A stretch of 64,000 nucleotides of DNA from Comamonadaceae bacterium (GTDB lineage: Bacteria > Pseudomonadota > Gammaproteobacteria > Burkholderiales > Burkholderiaceae_C). Of this stretch, positions 19,107-28,455 are shown piece after piece. Each line of letters starts with the position of its first letter. Position 1 is the stretch's first letter. Location of the stretch: assembly GCA_947475685.1 (NCBI GenBank), contig CANJNC010000004.1:39458-103457 (forward strand), written 5' to 3'. The notes beneath the pieces were generated by a model. It was not told where the DNA came from and searched no databases. It saw only the letters and a program-made list of their open reading frames with translations. The position numbers were made by a program, and so were the translations under genes.

Positions 19107-19733
19107 ATGAATTTAGATAACTTATTGACCATTGCCAACGATTCCGGTGGCACCTTGTACTTGATGGCTGTGCTCATGTTGATTGCTTTGACGGTGATCA
19201 TTGAACGAACCAGACACCTGCTTAACATGCAAAGTGCTGGTGAGTCGCTCATGCAACTCCTAAGACAAGACCCACATCTTAAGAGTGAAAACGCCAAAGC
19301 GTTGATGCAAAAATTTCAGGACATGCCGCACACCAGAATCATAAAAATCCTAGACCATGAGCCCTTGAGTGCATCACAAGAAAGTGTGGCCGATCACTTA
19401 GAAGAGGCCTTGATGCACGAAGTGCCCATGCTCGACAAATCCCTTTGGATGCTGGACACGGTGATCACCCTGGCACCCCTTTTGGGTCTATTTGGCACGA
19501 TCATTGGGATGTTCAATGCGTTTTCTGTGCTTGATGACATTCAAAATGCCGCATCCCAAGTCACCGGTGGAATTGCCGAGGCCTTGGTGGCAACAGCTTG
19601 CGGCTTACTGATCGCCATGATTGGACTGATCTTCTTTAACTGGCTCAACACCCATGTCAGAGTCATTGTGCACCAGTTGGAAACCCTCAAAGTCATGCTG
19701 CTGAACCGTCGCGCAGGACAACAACGTCATTAA
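19107..19733 (+). CDS. exbB: ExbB-type (MotA/TolQ/ExbB) proton channel protein
   Basis: A 208-residue inner-membrane protein with three transmembrane segments: residues about 15-33 (LYLMAVLMLIALTVII), about 117-140 (LDTVITLAPLLGLFGTIIGMF) and about 155-178. TLAPLLGLFGTIIGM is the family hallmark, and the ALVATACGLLIAM helix lines the ion path. With ExbD it converts proton flow into movement of TonB. It is immediately downstream of the receptor terminator and followed 17 bases later by exbD. Confidence 0.92.
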   Translation: MNLDNLLTIANDSGGTLYLMAVLMLIALTVIIERTRHLLNMQSAGESLMQLLRQDPHLKSENAKALMQKFQDMPHTRIIKILDHEPLSASQESVADHLEEALMHEVPMLDKSLWMLDTVITLAPLLGLFGTIIGMFNAFSVLDDIQNAASQVTGGIAEALVATACGLLIAMIGLIFFNWLNTHVRVIVHQLETLKVMLLNRRAGQQRH

Positions 19734-19750
19734 TTTTTTCATCAGACACC

Positions 19751-20143
19751 ATGCGTTACTTTGAAACCAGAAAAGCCCGAATAGAAATCATTCCGATGAT
19801 CGATATCATGCTTTTTTTATTGGTGTTTTTTGCCATGATGACACTGAGGATGATCCCAACCTCCGGTCACATCAGCAAACTGCCCACGAGCTCGACCTCG
19901 GCCAAGATGCCTCCTCCTAAACTTTTGATAGAGATCAAGGAGGATGGTGTTTTGTATGCAGAGGGCTCTGACAAGACTGCTGAACAAGTCACCCTTTTGG
20001 TCAAATCCAAAAATCCAAGCGAATTGGCTGTCACCATCGCTGGCTCAGACAGGGTCAATTTACAACAATTGATGTCGGCCATTGACGCGGTCAAACGCGG
20101 TGGGGCCATTCAAATAGGTTTGGCTGCCAAACAAGCACAATGA
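19751..20143 (+). CDS. exbD: ExbD-type biopolymer transport protein
   Basis: A 130-residue protein with one N-terminal membrane helix containing the essential aspartate (IPMIDIMLFLLVFFAMM, Asp18) and a periplasmic domain. It pairs with ExbB as the proton-driven stator for TonB. The gene lies between exbB and tonB with short gaps, so the three form one operon. Length is normal for the family. Confidence 0.9.
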   Translation: MRYFETRKARIEIIPMIDIMLFLLVFFAMMTLRMIPTSGHISKLPTSSTSAKMPPPKLLIEIKEDGVLYAEGSDKTAEQVTLLVKSKNPSELAVTIAGSDRVNLQQLMSAIDAVKRGGAIQIGLAAKQAQ

Positions 20144-20180
20144 GCCTATCTCCTATTTTTTAATACAAACCGATGTCCTT

Positions 20181-20906
20181 ATGAACGCCAGGTCTGCAAA
20201 CATGCAAGAGCTTAAAACCAGCTTGGGATCATCGGTTTTTGAATATGCACCGCCTGCGAAAAAGACTGTTTGGAGTTCGCTAGGGATGGCGTTCACCATT
20301 GAGCTGTCCTTGGCATTGTTGTTTGCGAGCTATTTGATCTTCAGACAAGTCGCACCGGTTTTCACATCCTTGCCCATTCAAATTGAAGAGGCCCCTCCAA
20401 CTGCGCCCCTCAAACAAGAACCTAAAAAACCCGAGCCCGTCAAACCCAAGATTGAACCCAAGCCCCTCAAGTCCATTGTGACGCCCCCTGCTGCTCCAAC
20501 CCCGACACCCGTACCCCAACAGCAAGCCACTCCGGCGGTTGAGACACCCACCGCTTTCAGCGCGCCCGTTCCTGCACCCGCTCCTGTCGTGCCCGTGGTG
20601 ATCAACAAACAAGTCGGACCCAGCGATGAGTTCAAGGCCAAAGTGCAAGCTGCCGTTCAGGCCGCGTTTTACTATCCCATGGCCGCTCAAGAAATGGGGC
20701 TGAGCGGTCGAACTCGAGTCGGCTTTGCCCTGAGCAACACCACAGCAACAGATGCCAAAATCATCCAAAGCAGCAGCATTGGTATCATTGACCGGGCCGC
20801 TCTTCAAGCGGTGCTCAAGGCCATCTTTCCAACACCACCGGCGGAACTCAAAGACAAGACCCTGAGCTATGAGATTTGGATTGAATTCAAACCCAAGACA
20901 AACTGA
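20181..20906 (+). CDS. tonB: TonB energy-transducing protein
   Basis: A 241-residue protein with one membrane anchor (about residues 35-52, AFTIELSLALLFASYLIF). A long proline-rich periplasmic spacer with Pro-Lys/Glu repeats (about 70-140) follows, then a C-terminal TonB domain (FKAKVQAAVQAAFYYPMAAQEMGLSGRTRVGFAL). It transmits force from ExbBD to the outer-membrane receptor. Because it is clustered with one receptor it is probably a dedicated copy; whether the genome has another TonB cannot be seen. It converges on ygiQ. Confidence 0.92.
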   Translation: MNARSANMQELKTSLGSSVFEYAPPAKKTVWSSLGMAFTIELSLALLFASYLIFRQVAPVFTSLPIQIEEAPPTAPLKQEPKKPEPVKPKIEPKPLKSIVTPPAAPTPTPVPQQQATPAVETPTAFSAPVPAPAPVVPVVINKQVGPSDEFKAKVQAAVQAAFYYPMAAQEMGLSGRTRVGFALSNTTATDAKIIQSSSIGIIDRAALQAVLKAIFPTPPAELKDKTLSYEIWIEFKPKTN

Positions 20907-20948
20907 ATTCAAGGACCTCTCGGGACGGCAAATGGAGTCGAGAAACTC

Positions 20949-23405
20949 TCAACCCCTAGACTTGGAGAAGATCCCCTTTTTGGCAGGCGTGCTTTGAGCG
21001 TTGGCCTTTGGCGGAAGTCCCGTGTGTTGGGTTAAAAGTTGCCCCTTGCTTGGAAACTTCTTAGCCAAAGCACCCTTGGCTTGTGTGGCCGAATTGGGTT
21101 TTGAGGCGGCCCCGTGGGACTGCGTGGAATTCTTTTTTCTGGCACTGGTATAAGTGCCATCTGTCATGGGTTGAAACGTCGGGATCAAGTGATGCTTGCC
21201 GTTGCCAATCAAATCGGCGCGCCCCATCGACCTCAGCGCTTCTCTTAAAAGGGGCCAATTGTTGGGGTCATGGTATCGCAAGAACGCTTTATGAAGACGC
21301 CTTCTTCTGTCTCCTTTGACCACATCCACCTCCTCACTCTCACGCGTGATCTTTTTAAGTGGATTTTTACGGCTGTGGTACATCGCCGTGGCAGTGGCCA
21401 TGGGACTGGGATAAAAGGTCTGAACTTGGTCGGCTCTGAAACCATTCTTCTTGAGCCACTGAGCCAGCCTCATCATGTCCTCGTCCATGGTCCCTGGATG
21501 AGCGGCGATGAAATAAGGCACCAGGTATTGTTTTTTTCCAGCCTCGGCACTGAAGCGATCAAACATTTGTTTGAATCGGTCATAGGTGCCCATACCGGGC
21601 TTCATCATTTTGGATAAAGGACCCCCTTCCGTGTGCTCAGGTGCAATCTTTAAATACCCCCCCACATGGTGCGTGGTCAGCTCCTTGACATACTCAGGCG
21701 ACTCGACAGCCAAGTCATATCGAAGACCAGAGCCAATCAAGATTTTTTTAATGCCTTTGAGCTCTCGGGCTCTTTTGTACAACTTGATCAAGGGACCGTG
21801 GTCGGTATTGAGATTGGAGCAAATGCTAGGGTAGACGCACGAAGGCTTTCGGCAGGCCGACTCGATCTCTGGGGTTTTACAACCAATTCGGTACATGTTG
21901 GCTGTGGGACCACCCAAGTCAGAAATCACCCCTGTGAAACCTTGTACCTTGTTTTGAATGTCCTCGATCTCTTTGATGATCGAGTCTTCGCTGCGACTTT
22001 GAATGATCCGCCCTTCGTGCTCGGTGATGGAGCAAAAGGTGCAACCCCCAAAGCAGCCACGCATGATATTGACAGAGAAACGAATCATCTCCCAAGCCGG
22101 AATTTTGGTGACGCCGTCATGACGCCCATGCAAGTCTTCGTAGATAGGATGTGGGCTTCTGGCATAAGGCAGGCCAAAGACAAAATCCATCTCCTGGGTC
22201 GTCAAAGGGATCGGGGGTGGATTGATCCAAACATCGCGAGCGCTGTTGGTGCCCTCCCCATGCGCTTGAACCAAAGACCTGGCGTTGCCAGGATTGGTCT
22301 CTAAATGCAGCACGCGGTTCGCATGGGCATATAAAACCGGATCTGACTTGACGCTTTCATAACTGGGCAGTCGAATGACTGAACGCTCTCTGGGCGGAAC
22401 TTTGTACGTGCCTTTGCCAACAAAGTCAGCATGAAAATCCTCCTTGCCAAGCGTTTGATGCGTTTGATGGGTTTGATGCGCTTGCGTTTGTAGGGTCTGT
22501 CCTTTTGGCACGATTCGAATCGGCTGTCCACTCAAACCCAAGCGCTCTACTTCACGGGCCTTTTGCTTGGCATCGACATCGACCTTGCACTCTTGGCCCT
22601 GGGCCAAGGCTTGTTCGGAGACCATCAAATACGGGTTCACGTGGGCTTCAACCCGACCGGGCGCATCCACACTGGTCGAATCGATCTCAAACCACCCGAT
22701 GGGCGTTTCTCGCCTGACAAAGGCCGTTCCCCGAATATCGGTCATGTCATGGATCGGCTCTTTGGCGCCCAATCGATGCGCGATTTCAACCACCGCACGC
22801 TCGGCGTTGCCGTAAAGCAGCAAATCACACTTGCTATCCAGAACAATCGACCTGCGCACCTTGTCTGACCAGTAGTCATAGTGGGCTGTGCGCCGCAAGG
22901 AGCCTTCAATGCCTCCCAACACGATGGGCACTTGTGGGTATGCCTCCCGACAGCGTTGGCTGTACACAAGGGCAGCACGGTCAGGTCTTTTGCCACCCGT
23001 GTCACCTGGTGTGTATGCATCGTCGGAGCGAATTTTTCGATCTGCCGTGTATCGGTTGATCATCGAGTCCATATTGCCAGCCGTCACGCCCCAAAACAAA
23101 TTGGGCGGACCCAAGGCTTTAAAGGGCTCCGCACTTTGCCAATCAGGCTGGGCAATGATGCCCACTCGGAAACCTTGAGCCTCAAGCATTCGCCCAATCA
23201 CCGCCATGCCAAAACTTGGGTGATCCACATAAGCATCTCCCGTGACGATGATCACATCGCAACTGTCCCAGCCCAAGTGCTCCATCTCGGCTCGGCTCAT
23301 GGGCAAGAGGGGGGCCACGCCAAAACGCTCAGCCCAGTACTTCTTGTACGAAGTCAACGGCTTGGCTGGGCGGTGAAAAAAGGAGACGTCAGTGAGGGTA
23401 TTCAT
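20949..23405 (-). CDS. ygiQ: YgiQ-family radical SAM protein
   Basis: An 818-residue UPF0313/YgiQ radical SAM protein. The N-terminal domain has the family start ([20 protein letters not shown]) and [10 protein letters not shown]. The radical SAM cluster motif is CFGGCTFC (Cys451, 455, 458). A basic, low-complexity C-terminal tail is usual. The reaction is not established. It carries an odd Gln/Thr/His repeat near residues 303-320 (HQT repeated) not expected in the core. The ATG at 23405 is preferred over an upstream in-frame start because the protein then begins like the family. Confidence 0.9.
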   Translation of the reverse strand: MNTLTDVSFFHRPAKPLTSYKKYWAERFGVAPLLPMSRAEMEHLGWDSCDVIIVTGDAYVDHPSFGMAVIGRMLEAQGFRVGIIAQPDWQSAEPFKALGPPNLFWGVTAGNMDSMINRYTADRKIRSDDAYTPGDTGGKRPDRAALVYSQRCREAYPQVPIVLGGIEGSLRRTAHYDYWSDKVRRSIVLDSKCDLLLYGNAERAVVEIAHRLGAKEPIHDMTDIRGTAFVRRETPIGWFEIDSTSVDAPGRVEAHVNPYLMVSEQALAQGQECKVDVDAKQKAREVERLGLSGQPIRIVPKGQTLQTQAHQTHQTHQTLGKEDFHADFVGKGTYKVPPRERSVIRLPSYESVKSDPVLYAHANRVLHLETNPGNARSLVQAHGEGTNSARDVWINPPPIPLTTQEMDFVFGLPYARSPHPIYEDLHGRHDGVTKIPAWEMIRFSVNIMRGCFGGCTFCSITEHEGRIIQSRSEDSIIKEIEDIQNKVQGFTGVISDLGGPTANMYRIGCKTPEIESACRKPSCVYPSICSNLNTDHGPLIKLYKRARELKGIKKILIGSGLRYDLAVESPEYVKELTTHHVGGYLKIAPEHTEGGPLSKMMKPGMGTYDRFKQMFDRFSAEAGKKQYLVPYFIAAHPGTMDEDMMRLAQWLKKNGFRADQVQTFYPSPMATATAMYHSRKNPLKKITRESEEVDVVKGDRRRRLHKAFLRYHDPNNWPLLREALRSMGRADLIGNGKHHLIPTFQPMTDGTYTSARKKNSTQSHGAASKPNSATQAKGALAKKFPSKGQLLTQHTGLPPKANAQSTPAKKGIFSKSRG

Positions 23406-23659
23406 AGGTTTAACCCTTAAGTGTAGTGCCAAGAGACGACATCTGTTGATCACCGTGGATTAGTCAACACGGTTTCAATGTCTTTTGCAAAGATTTTGGG
23501 CCAATAAGAGACTTTTGCCAGGTGTTTGGCTGCTTTGGGGTTGATGGGGTGCCGTTTTTTTTAACTTTGAAGGGTGTCTTGATGGGAGAGTTGCACCTCA
23601 GAGGAGGGACTTTTAATTTCAAACTAAAATTGCCATTCTTTCCTTGTTTAAACGGCAAC

Positions 23660-24250
23660 ATGACTCAACACCTCAAACGCGGCCCCGTGAGCCGCTGGGA
23701 CCTCTTTTGGTCCTTTACAAAACTGGCGCTTCAAGGTTTTGGCGGCGTGCTGACGATCGTGCAAAGAGAGTTGGTTGAAAAAAAACAATGGCTCACCAAT
23801 GAGGAGTTCGTTGAAGATTGGTCAATCGCGCAAGTGTTGCCTGGACCCAATGTGATCAATTTGGGACTCATGATTGGGCAGCGCCACTTTGGTTTTTCGG
23901 GTGCCATGACAGCGGCTGCAGGGCTGATGCTGATTCCAAGCCTTGTGGTTTTGAGCCTGGCGCTGATGTATGGAAGCATTTCCGACAACCCCATAACTCA
24001 AAACGCCCTGAGAGGCATGAATGCGGTCGTTGCTGGGTTGATCATCGCCACTGGCTTGAAACTCTTGCCTGCCTTGAAGAAAAACCCATTGGGCTACTCC
24101 TTGTGCATCTTTGTCGTGGCCTTGACTCTGGTGCTGCTCAACGTGTTTAAACTGCCTACCGTTTGGATTTTATTGGTCATGGGTGGCGGCTGCACGTACT
24201 GGGCCAATCAACAGCTCAAAAAGGCCAAGCAGTCCGAACTCATTGAGTAA
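23660..24250 (+). CDS. Chromate transporter, short-chain CHR subunit 1
   Basis: A half-size (196-residue) CHR-family membrane protein with the hallmark FTKLALQGFGGVLTIVQRELVEKK, AQVLPGPNVINLGLMIGQ and several hydrophobic segments. Short CHR proteins come in pairs that act together as one chromate/sulfate antiporter; the partner begins 64 bases downstream. The ATG at 23660 matches where relatives start but has no good ribosome-binding site. An in-frame ATG at 23582 preceded by AAGGG is a possible alternative that would add 26 residues. Confidence 0.85.
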   Translation: MTQHLKRGPVSRWDLFWSFTKLALQGFGGVLTIVQRELVEKKQWLTNEEFVEDWSIAQVLPGPNVINLGLMIGQRHFGFSGAMTAAAGLMLIPSLVVLSLALMYGSISDNPITQNALRGMNAVVAGLIIATGLKLLPALKKNPLGYSLCIFVVALTLVLLNVFKLPTVWILLVMGGGCTYWANQQLKKAKQSELIE

Positions 24251-24314
24251 TTTCACCCTTCGCCCTTCTTTAAGCCAAGACACTCTTTTTCATCCAACCC
24301 TCCCTTTGCTCTTT

Positions 24315-24911
24315 ATGACTTTGACCCTCTTGGACTGGTTTTCTTTGTTCATCAATTTCTTTGGTGCTTCCCTCTTGGCTGTTGGGGGGGCCATCAGCGC
24401 AGCGCCTGAAATGCATCGCTTCTTGGTCGATGAACACCACTGGCTAGACGACGCGACTTTTGCAAGCTCCATCACTGTGGCGCAATCTGCACCAGGACCC
24501 AATGTGCTGTTTGTCGCAGTCATGGGCATGAATGTAGGCCTGATTGCAAGCGGTGGTGTTCAAGCTGGGTGGCCTGCATGGGCCTATGGCATGATGACCG
24601 CCTACACGGCCTTGATTGGCATGCTCATTCCGTCAGGCATTTTGACCTTGTTCATTACCAAACTTGCACACAAACACAAAGACCTGAGCATTGTTCGATC
24701 TTTCAAAGCCGGTTTGGCGCCCATCGTTGTGGGTTTGCTTTTGTCCGCTGGCTATGTGCTCAACATCCACAACAACCACCCATCTAGTGACTGGCCCCTT
24801 TGGATCCTCACCTTGGTGAGCGCCATTTTGGTTTGGAAGACCAAAGTGCACTTGCTGCTCTTGATTGGCAGTGGCGCCTTGTTAGGCGGCTTGGGCTGGC
24901 TACAAGCTTGA
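24315..24911 (+). CDS. Chromate transporter, short-chain CHR subunit 2
   Basis: A 198-residue CHR half-protein, partner of the preceding gene. Its motifs are FFGASLLAVGGAISAAPEM, ITVAQSAPGPNVLFVAVMG and at least four more hydrophobic segments. The two halves correspond to the N- and C-terminal halves of full-length ChrA. The start is the ATG at 24315, which fits the family. The 3' end overlaps the convergent rlmB by 12 bases. Confidence 0.85.
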   Translation: MTLTLLDWFSLFINFFGASLLAVGGAISAAPEMHRFLVDEHHWLDDATFASSITVAQSAPGPNVLFVAVMGMNVGLIASGGVQAGWPAWAYGMMTAYTALIGMLIPSGILTLFITKLAHKHKDLSIVRSFKAGLAPIVVGLLLSAGYVLNIHNNHPSSDWPLWILTLVSAILVWKTKVHLLLLIGSGALLGGLGWLQA

Positions 24912-25652
24912 GCGCTGCCTGAGGGACTCGTACAAACAAATCCCGCTGGCCACAGAGACGTTCAAGCTCTCAACAGCGCCCATCATCGGGACGGACACCA
25001 ACAAATCACAGGTCTTTTTTGTCAACTGCCTAAGGCCGGAACCCTCTGCTCCCAAAACCCAAGCGATGGCGCCTTTTAAATCAGATTGATACAAAGTCTT
25101 TGGCGCTTCATCGCTTGCGCCCACGATCCAAATGTTTCGCTCCTTCAACTCGTTCAAGGTTCGAGCAAGATTGGTGACCATGAAATAAGGAACCGTCTCA
25201 GCTGCACCACTGGCAACTTTGGCAACGGTGGCATTGATCCCCACTGCATGGTCTTTAGGGGCAATGATGGCATGCGCGCCAGCGCCATCGGCCACCCTCA
25301 AACAAGCCCCAAGATTGTGGGGGTCGGTCACACCATCCAAGACCAAGAGCAAGGGGGGCACATCGCTTGGGAGAAGATCCAGCAAATCATCCAATGAGTG
25401 CTGCTGCACCAAGGGGTTGACGCGAGCGACCACGCCTTGATGGCCCAGTTGCCCACAAAGTTTGGAGAGTCGCAATCCATCGGCTTCAATCAGTCGAACG
25501 CTGGCCTCTTTGGCCTTTTCAAGAAAGCCTCGCATGCGGGCGTCCCGCCTAGTGGGCTCTATGTAGATCTCAATGATCGACTCTGGGGCCGTTTTGACGC
25601 GCACGCCGACCGCGTGAAACCCATAAATCACTTTAGCTGTATTTGAACTCAT
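24900..25652 (-). CDS. rlmB: 23S rRNA (guanosine-2251-2'-O)-methyltransferase
   Basis: A 250-residue SPOUT methyltransferase. The N-terminal substrate-binding domain (KVIYGFHAVGVRVK) is followed by the knot domain with DGVTDPHNLGACLRVADGAGAHAIIAPKDH, WVLGAEGSGLR and VPMMGAVESLNVSVA, the three SpoU-family motifs. It methylates the P-loop of 23S rRNA. It is often next to rnr, which is not adjacent here. Full length. Confidence 0.95.
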   Translation of the reverse strand: MSSNTAKVIYGFHAVGVRVKTAPESIIEIYIEPTRRDARMRGFLEKAKEASVRLIEADGLRLSKLCGQLGHQGVVARVNPLVQQHSLDDLLDLLPSDVPPLLLVLDGVTDPHNLGACLRVADGAGAHAIIAPKDHAVGINATVAKVASGAAETVPYFMVTNLARTLNELKERNIWIVGASDEAPKTLYQSDLKGAIAWVLGAEGSGLRQLTKKTCDLLVSVPMMGAVESLNVSVASGICLYESLRQRSSL

Positions 25653-25737
25653 ACCCTCAAGTATGACAGATATCGCTGGGTCCTCAAAAATTTGAAGCCA
25701 TTGAAAATTTCATCGATTCAAATTTCAGCACATCCTC

Positions 25738-26412
25738 TCAAGCACTCACAAGCTCTCCAGCCACCAACTCTAAGCGTCGTCCGAGTCGATTGGACAAGGC
25801 GTTGTCATGCGTCACCAAGACCAGTGTGGTGCCCAGTTCCGCATTGAGCTCTAGCATCAAAGACAAGACCAGCGCACCCGTTGCGTGATCCAAGCTTCCA
25901 GTGGGCTCATCGGCCAAGAGCAAAGAGGGCTGAACCACAAAAGCTCTTGCAAGGGCCACGCGTTGCTGCTCACCACCACTCAACACCTTTGGAAAATGAG
26001 ACAGTCTGTGCGACAAACCCACCCGGGCAAGCATCTCTTGTGCGGCGCGTTTAGGGTTGGGCTTGCCCATCAATTCCAAAGGCAGCATCACATTTTCGAG
26101 GGCATTCAAATGCCCCAGTAGCTGAAAGCTTTGGAACACAAATCCAATTCTTTGCGCGCGAAGATGGGCCCTTTGGTCTTCGTTCATTTCAAAAAAATCT
26201 TGTCCCTCTAAAAAAACCGTTCCGCTGCTCGGGTGGTCTAGTCCCGCCATGATGGAGAGCAAGGTGCTTTTACCCGACCCCGACGCCCCCACAATCGCCA
26301 CAGTCTCTTTGGCTTGCAGTTCAAAATCAATGCCCTTTAAGATGACCAAGTCTCCAAGCGAGTCGGGCACCACTTTACTTAAATTTTGAACTCGAATGAT
26401 CGGTAAACTCAT
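25738..26412 (-). CDS. ABC transporter ATP-binding protein (YbbA/LolD-like)
   Basis: A 224-residue ATPase with Walker A GASGSGKST (42-50), Q-loop FQSFQLLGHL, signature LSGGEQQR at about 144, Walker B LLLADEPTGSLD and the H-loop THD. The sequence is the MacB/LolD/YbbA group. It is divergent from tesA, as E. coli ybbA is. In E. coli a YbbP permease gene follows; here the next gene is rlmB and no permease lies in the window, so the partner is missing or elsewhere. Confidence 0.85.
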   Translation of the reverse strand: MSLPIIRVQNLSKVVPDSLGDLVILKGIDFELQAKETVAIVGASGSGKSTLLSIMAGLDHPSSGTVFLEGQDFFEMNEDQRAHLRAQRIGFVFQSFQLLGHLNALENVMLPLELMGKPNPKRAAQEMLARVGLSHRLSHFPKVLSGGEQQRVALARAFVVQPSLLLADEPTGSLDHATGALVLSLMLELNAELGTTLVLVTHDNALSNRLGRRLELVAGELVSA

Positions 26413-26513
26413 GCAATGGGTCTTCTATAAAAAAAGGTTTTATCATCTTCCAATAACACTGACCCCGTGTTCTCTCGGTCTTACAATGTCTTTTCATCTG
26501 TGCTTTATACTTC

Positions 26514-26545
26514 AAGCCTAGTGAATCAAACCCTCATCTAGGCTT
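26514..26545 (+). other. Hairpin just before the tesA start
   Basis: A perfect 8-bp inverted repeat AAGCCTAG/CTAGGCTT with a 16-base loop, followed by TTTTG and then the TTG start of tesA at 26553. It is placed to act as an attenuator or to mask the ribosome-binding site, or it may be an operator in the ybbA/tesA divergent region. Confidence 0.4.
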
Positions 26546-26552
26546 TTGTACT

Positions 26553-27341
26553 TTGCATTGTCTCTCAACTTTCGCTCTAAATCCACTGAAGACTTGCTTC
26601 TTTAAGCGGCGCGCTTACCCCAAGAGATCGCTTTTTTGGGGTTGGGCCTTGGCGATTGAAATCCTGTGTGTGTTTTCACCGCAGTTGATCTGTAGCGCAC
26701 AGACGAACTCTAACGAGTACCCTGCTGCCCCTCAAGCGAACCCAACTCAGGTTCAGTCTAAAAAAATCCTGGTCCTGGGCGACTCCTTGAGCGCTGAATA
26801 CGGTCTTCTAAAAGGCCAGGGTTGGGTCGCTTTGCTTGAAGAGCGTTTGAATGCCGAACATTTCAAATGGAAGGTGCTCAATTCAAGCATCAGTGGCGAC
26901 ACCACCTCTGGCGGCTTGGCTCGCCTTCCCGCACTCTTGGCCACTCATCGACCCCAAGTGGTGGTGATCGAACTTGGTGCCAATGACGCCTTGCGAGGCC
27001 TGGATTTGAAAATGACGCAATCCAATCTTCAAAGCATGGCCCGGCTGTGCCATGAAGCCCGTGCCAAGCTCTTGCTATTGGGCATGCAAGTGCCTCCCAA
27101 TTACGGACGTCAATACAACGAAGAACTCAAATCAAGCTTCGCGCTCGTGGCCAAACAACATCAAGCCCAATTGGTGCCTTTTTTCTTTCAAGGCTTGGTT
27201 GATCACGTCTCCAAATTGCCCGAACCACAAAGCCAAACCGATGCTTGGTTTCAAACCGACCGCATCCATCCTTTGGCCAAAGCGCACCCTTATTTGCTCC
27301 AAGGTGTGTGGCCCACACTTAAAAAAATCCTCAAGGACTGA
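26553..27341 (+). CDS. tesA: TesA-like SGNH hydrolase (acyl-CoA thioesterase I/lysophospholipase L1)
   Basis: A 262-residue exported esterase. The N-terminus is basic (FFKRRAYPKR) then hydrophobic (LFWGWALAIEILCVF), giving a signal peptide cut near ICSAQ. SGNH blocks are GDSLSAEYG with nucleophile Ser78, SGDTTSGG, GANDALRG with Asn144, and DRIHP with Asp236 and His239. It hydrolyses acyl thioesters or lysophospholipids in the periplasm. The start is TTG with no clear ribosome-binding site; no in-frame ATG precedes the signal core. It ends 4 bases before mnmH, so the two are coupled. Confidence 0.88.
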   Translation: MHCLSTFALNPLKTCFFKRRAYPKRSLFWGWALAIEILCVFSPQLICSAQTNSNEYPAAPQANPTQVQSKKILVLGDSLSAEYGLLKGQGWVALLEERLNAEHFKWKVLNSSISGDTTSGGLARLPALLATHRPQVVVIELGANDALRGLDLKMTQSNLQSMARLCHEARAKLLLLGMQVPPNYGRQYNEELKSSFALVAKQHQAQLVPFFFQGLVDHVSKLPEPQSQTDAWFQTDRIHPLAKAHPYLLQGVWPTLKKILKD

Positions 27342-27345
27342 ACCC

Positions 27346-28455
27346 ATGGCCCTTCAACTGATCACGCCAAGGCAAGCCCTCGCACTTTGGGCCACCAGTT
27401 CCCAAGACTCGCCCCAAAAAGCACCGCCCTTTAGCGCCATCATTGATGTGCGAAGCGAGGGAGAGTTTGCCCTGGATCACTGGCCAGGCGCCATCAATTG
27501 GCCTGTGCTCAATGACGAAGAGCGCGTCTTGGTTGGGACGATGTACAAACAAATCAGCGCCTTTGAAGCACAAAAAAAAGGGGCTGCACTGGTCGCTAGA
27601 AACATTGCACGACACATCGAAGAGGAGGTTTTGAATTTACCCAAAGATTGGCACCCCTTGATCTACTGCTGGCGTGGAGGCAAAAGAAGTGGCTCGATTG
27701 CTGGCGTGCTTTCTCAAATTGGCTTTAAAGTTCACTTGCTTGAAGGCGGCTACAAGGGGTTTAGAAAACAAGTCATGGATGAACTCCCCGAGCTGATCGC
27801 TCCTCTTGACTTTCACGTCATCAGTGGCAGAACAGGTTCAGGCAAAACGCGCTTTTTACAAACCCTCAAAACCCATGGCGCTCAGGTCCTGGATCTAGAG
27901 GACTTGGCTCGACACAGGAGCTCGGTCTTGGGACAAATTCCAGGTGTAAGCCAACCTTCACAAAAACATTTTGACACCCTCATTTGGGAGCAGTTGAGAA
28001 GCTTCAATGCGCGCGAAGTGATTTTTTTAGAGTCTGAAAGCAAGAAAGTGGGCAACGTCTGTGTGCCCGAAGAGTTGATGCAAAAAATGCGTCAAAGCCC
28101 ATGCACTCACTTGGAGCTCACCATGCCCTCTCGCGTAGAGCTGCTCATGCAAGACTATGCATTCATGGCCGATACACCCGCTTTTTTCATAAAAAAACTA
28201 CAGGCCTTGATCACTCTCAGAGGCAAAGCGGTGATTGACACCTGGTGTGAGTGGATTGAAAAGGGTCAAATTCGCGAAGTCGTTCAAGCGCTTTTAGAAA
28301 CACACTACGACCCAACCTACGATGCATCGATGAAGAGAAATTACCAAAAAATCCATGAGGCTTTGCATTTGAAGATCGAGTCTTTGGATGAGCTCAAGGG
28401 CGCAAGCTTTGCGACAAAAGTGCTCAAAGCAAGCGCTCGCTCCCAAGCGCCTTGA
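27346..28455 (+). CDS. mnmH: tRNA 2-selenouridine synthase
   Basis: A 369-residue SelU/MnmH/YbbB enzyme replacing the sulfur of 2-thiouridine at tRNA position 34 with selenium, via a geranylated intermediate. The N-terminal rhodanese domain has DVRSEGEF and the active cysteine in YCWRGGKRSG (Cys108). The C-terminal P-loop domain has GRTGSGKT (161-168). The ATG at 27346 lies 4 bases after the tesA stop. Its presence implies selenophosphate synthetase (SelD) elsewhere in the genome. The 3' end overlaps metC by 32 bases. Confidence 0.95.
   Translation: MALQLITPRQALALWATSSQDSPQKAPPFSAIIDVRSEGEFALDHWPGAINWPVLNDEERVLVGTMYKQISAFEAQKKGAALVARNIARHIEEEVLNLPKDWHPLIYCWRGGKRSGSIAGVLSQIGFKVHLLEGGYKGFRKQVMDELPELIAPLDFHVISGRTGSGKTRFLQTLKTHGAQVLDLEDLARHRSSVLGQIPGVSQPSQKHFDTLIWEQLRSFNAREVIFLESESKKVGNVCVPEELMQKMRQSPCTHLELTMPSRVELLMQDYAFMADTPAFFIKKLQALITLRGKAVIDTWCEWIEKGQIREVVQALLETHYDPTYDASMKRNYQKIHEALHLKIESLDELKGASFATKVLKASARSQAP

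Noticed and set aside
20280..20912. 210-residue minus-strand frame opposite tonB
   Set aside because: Gly/Arg/Ser-rich text arises from the antisense of the proline-rich TonB spacer.
27052..27345. N-terminal extension of mnmH inside tesA
   Set aside because: It is out-of-frame tesA sequence; the ATG at 27346 gives the family N-terminus.
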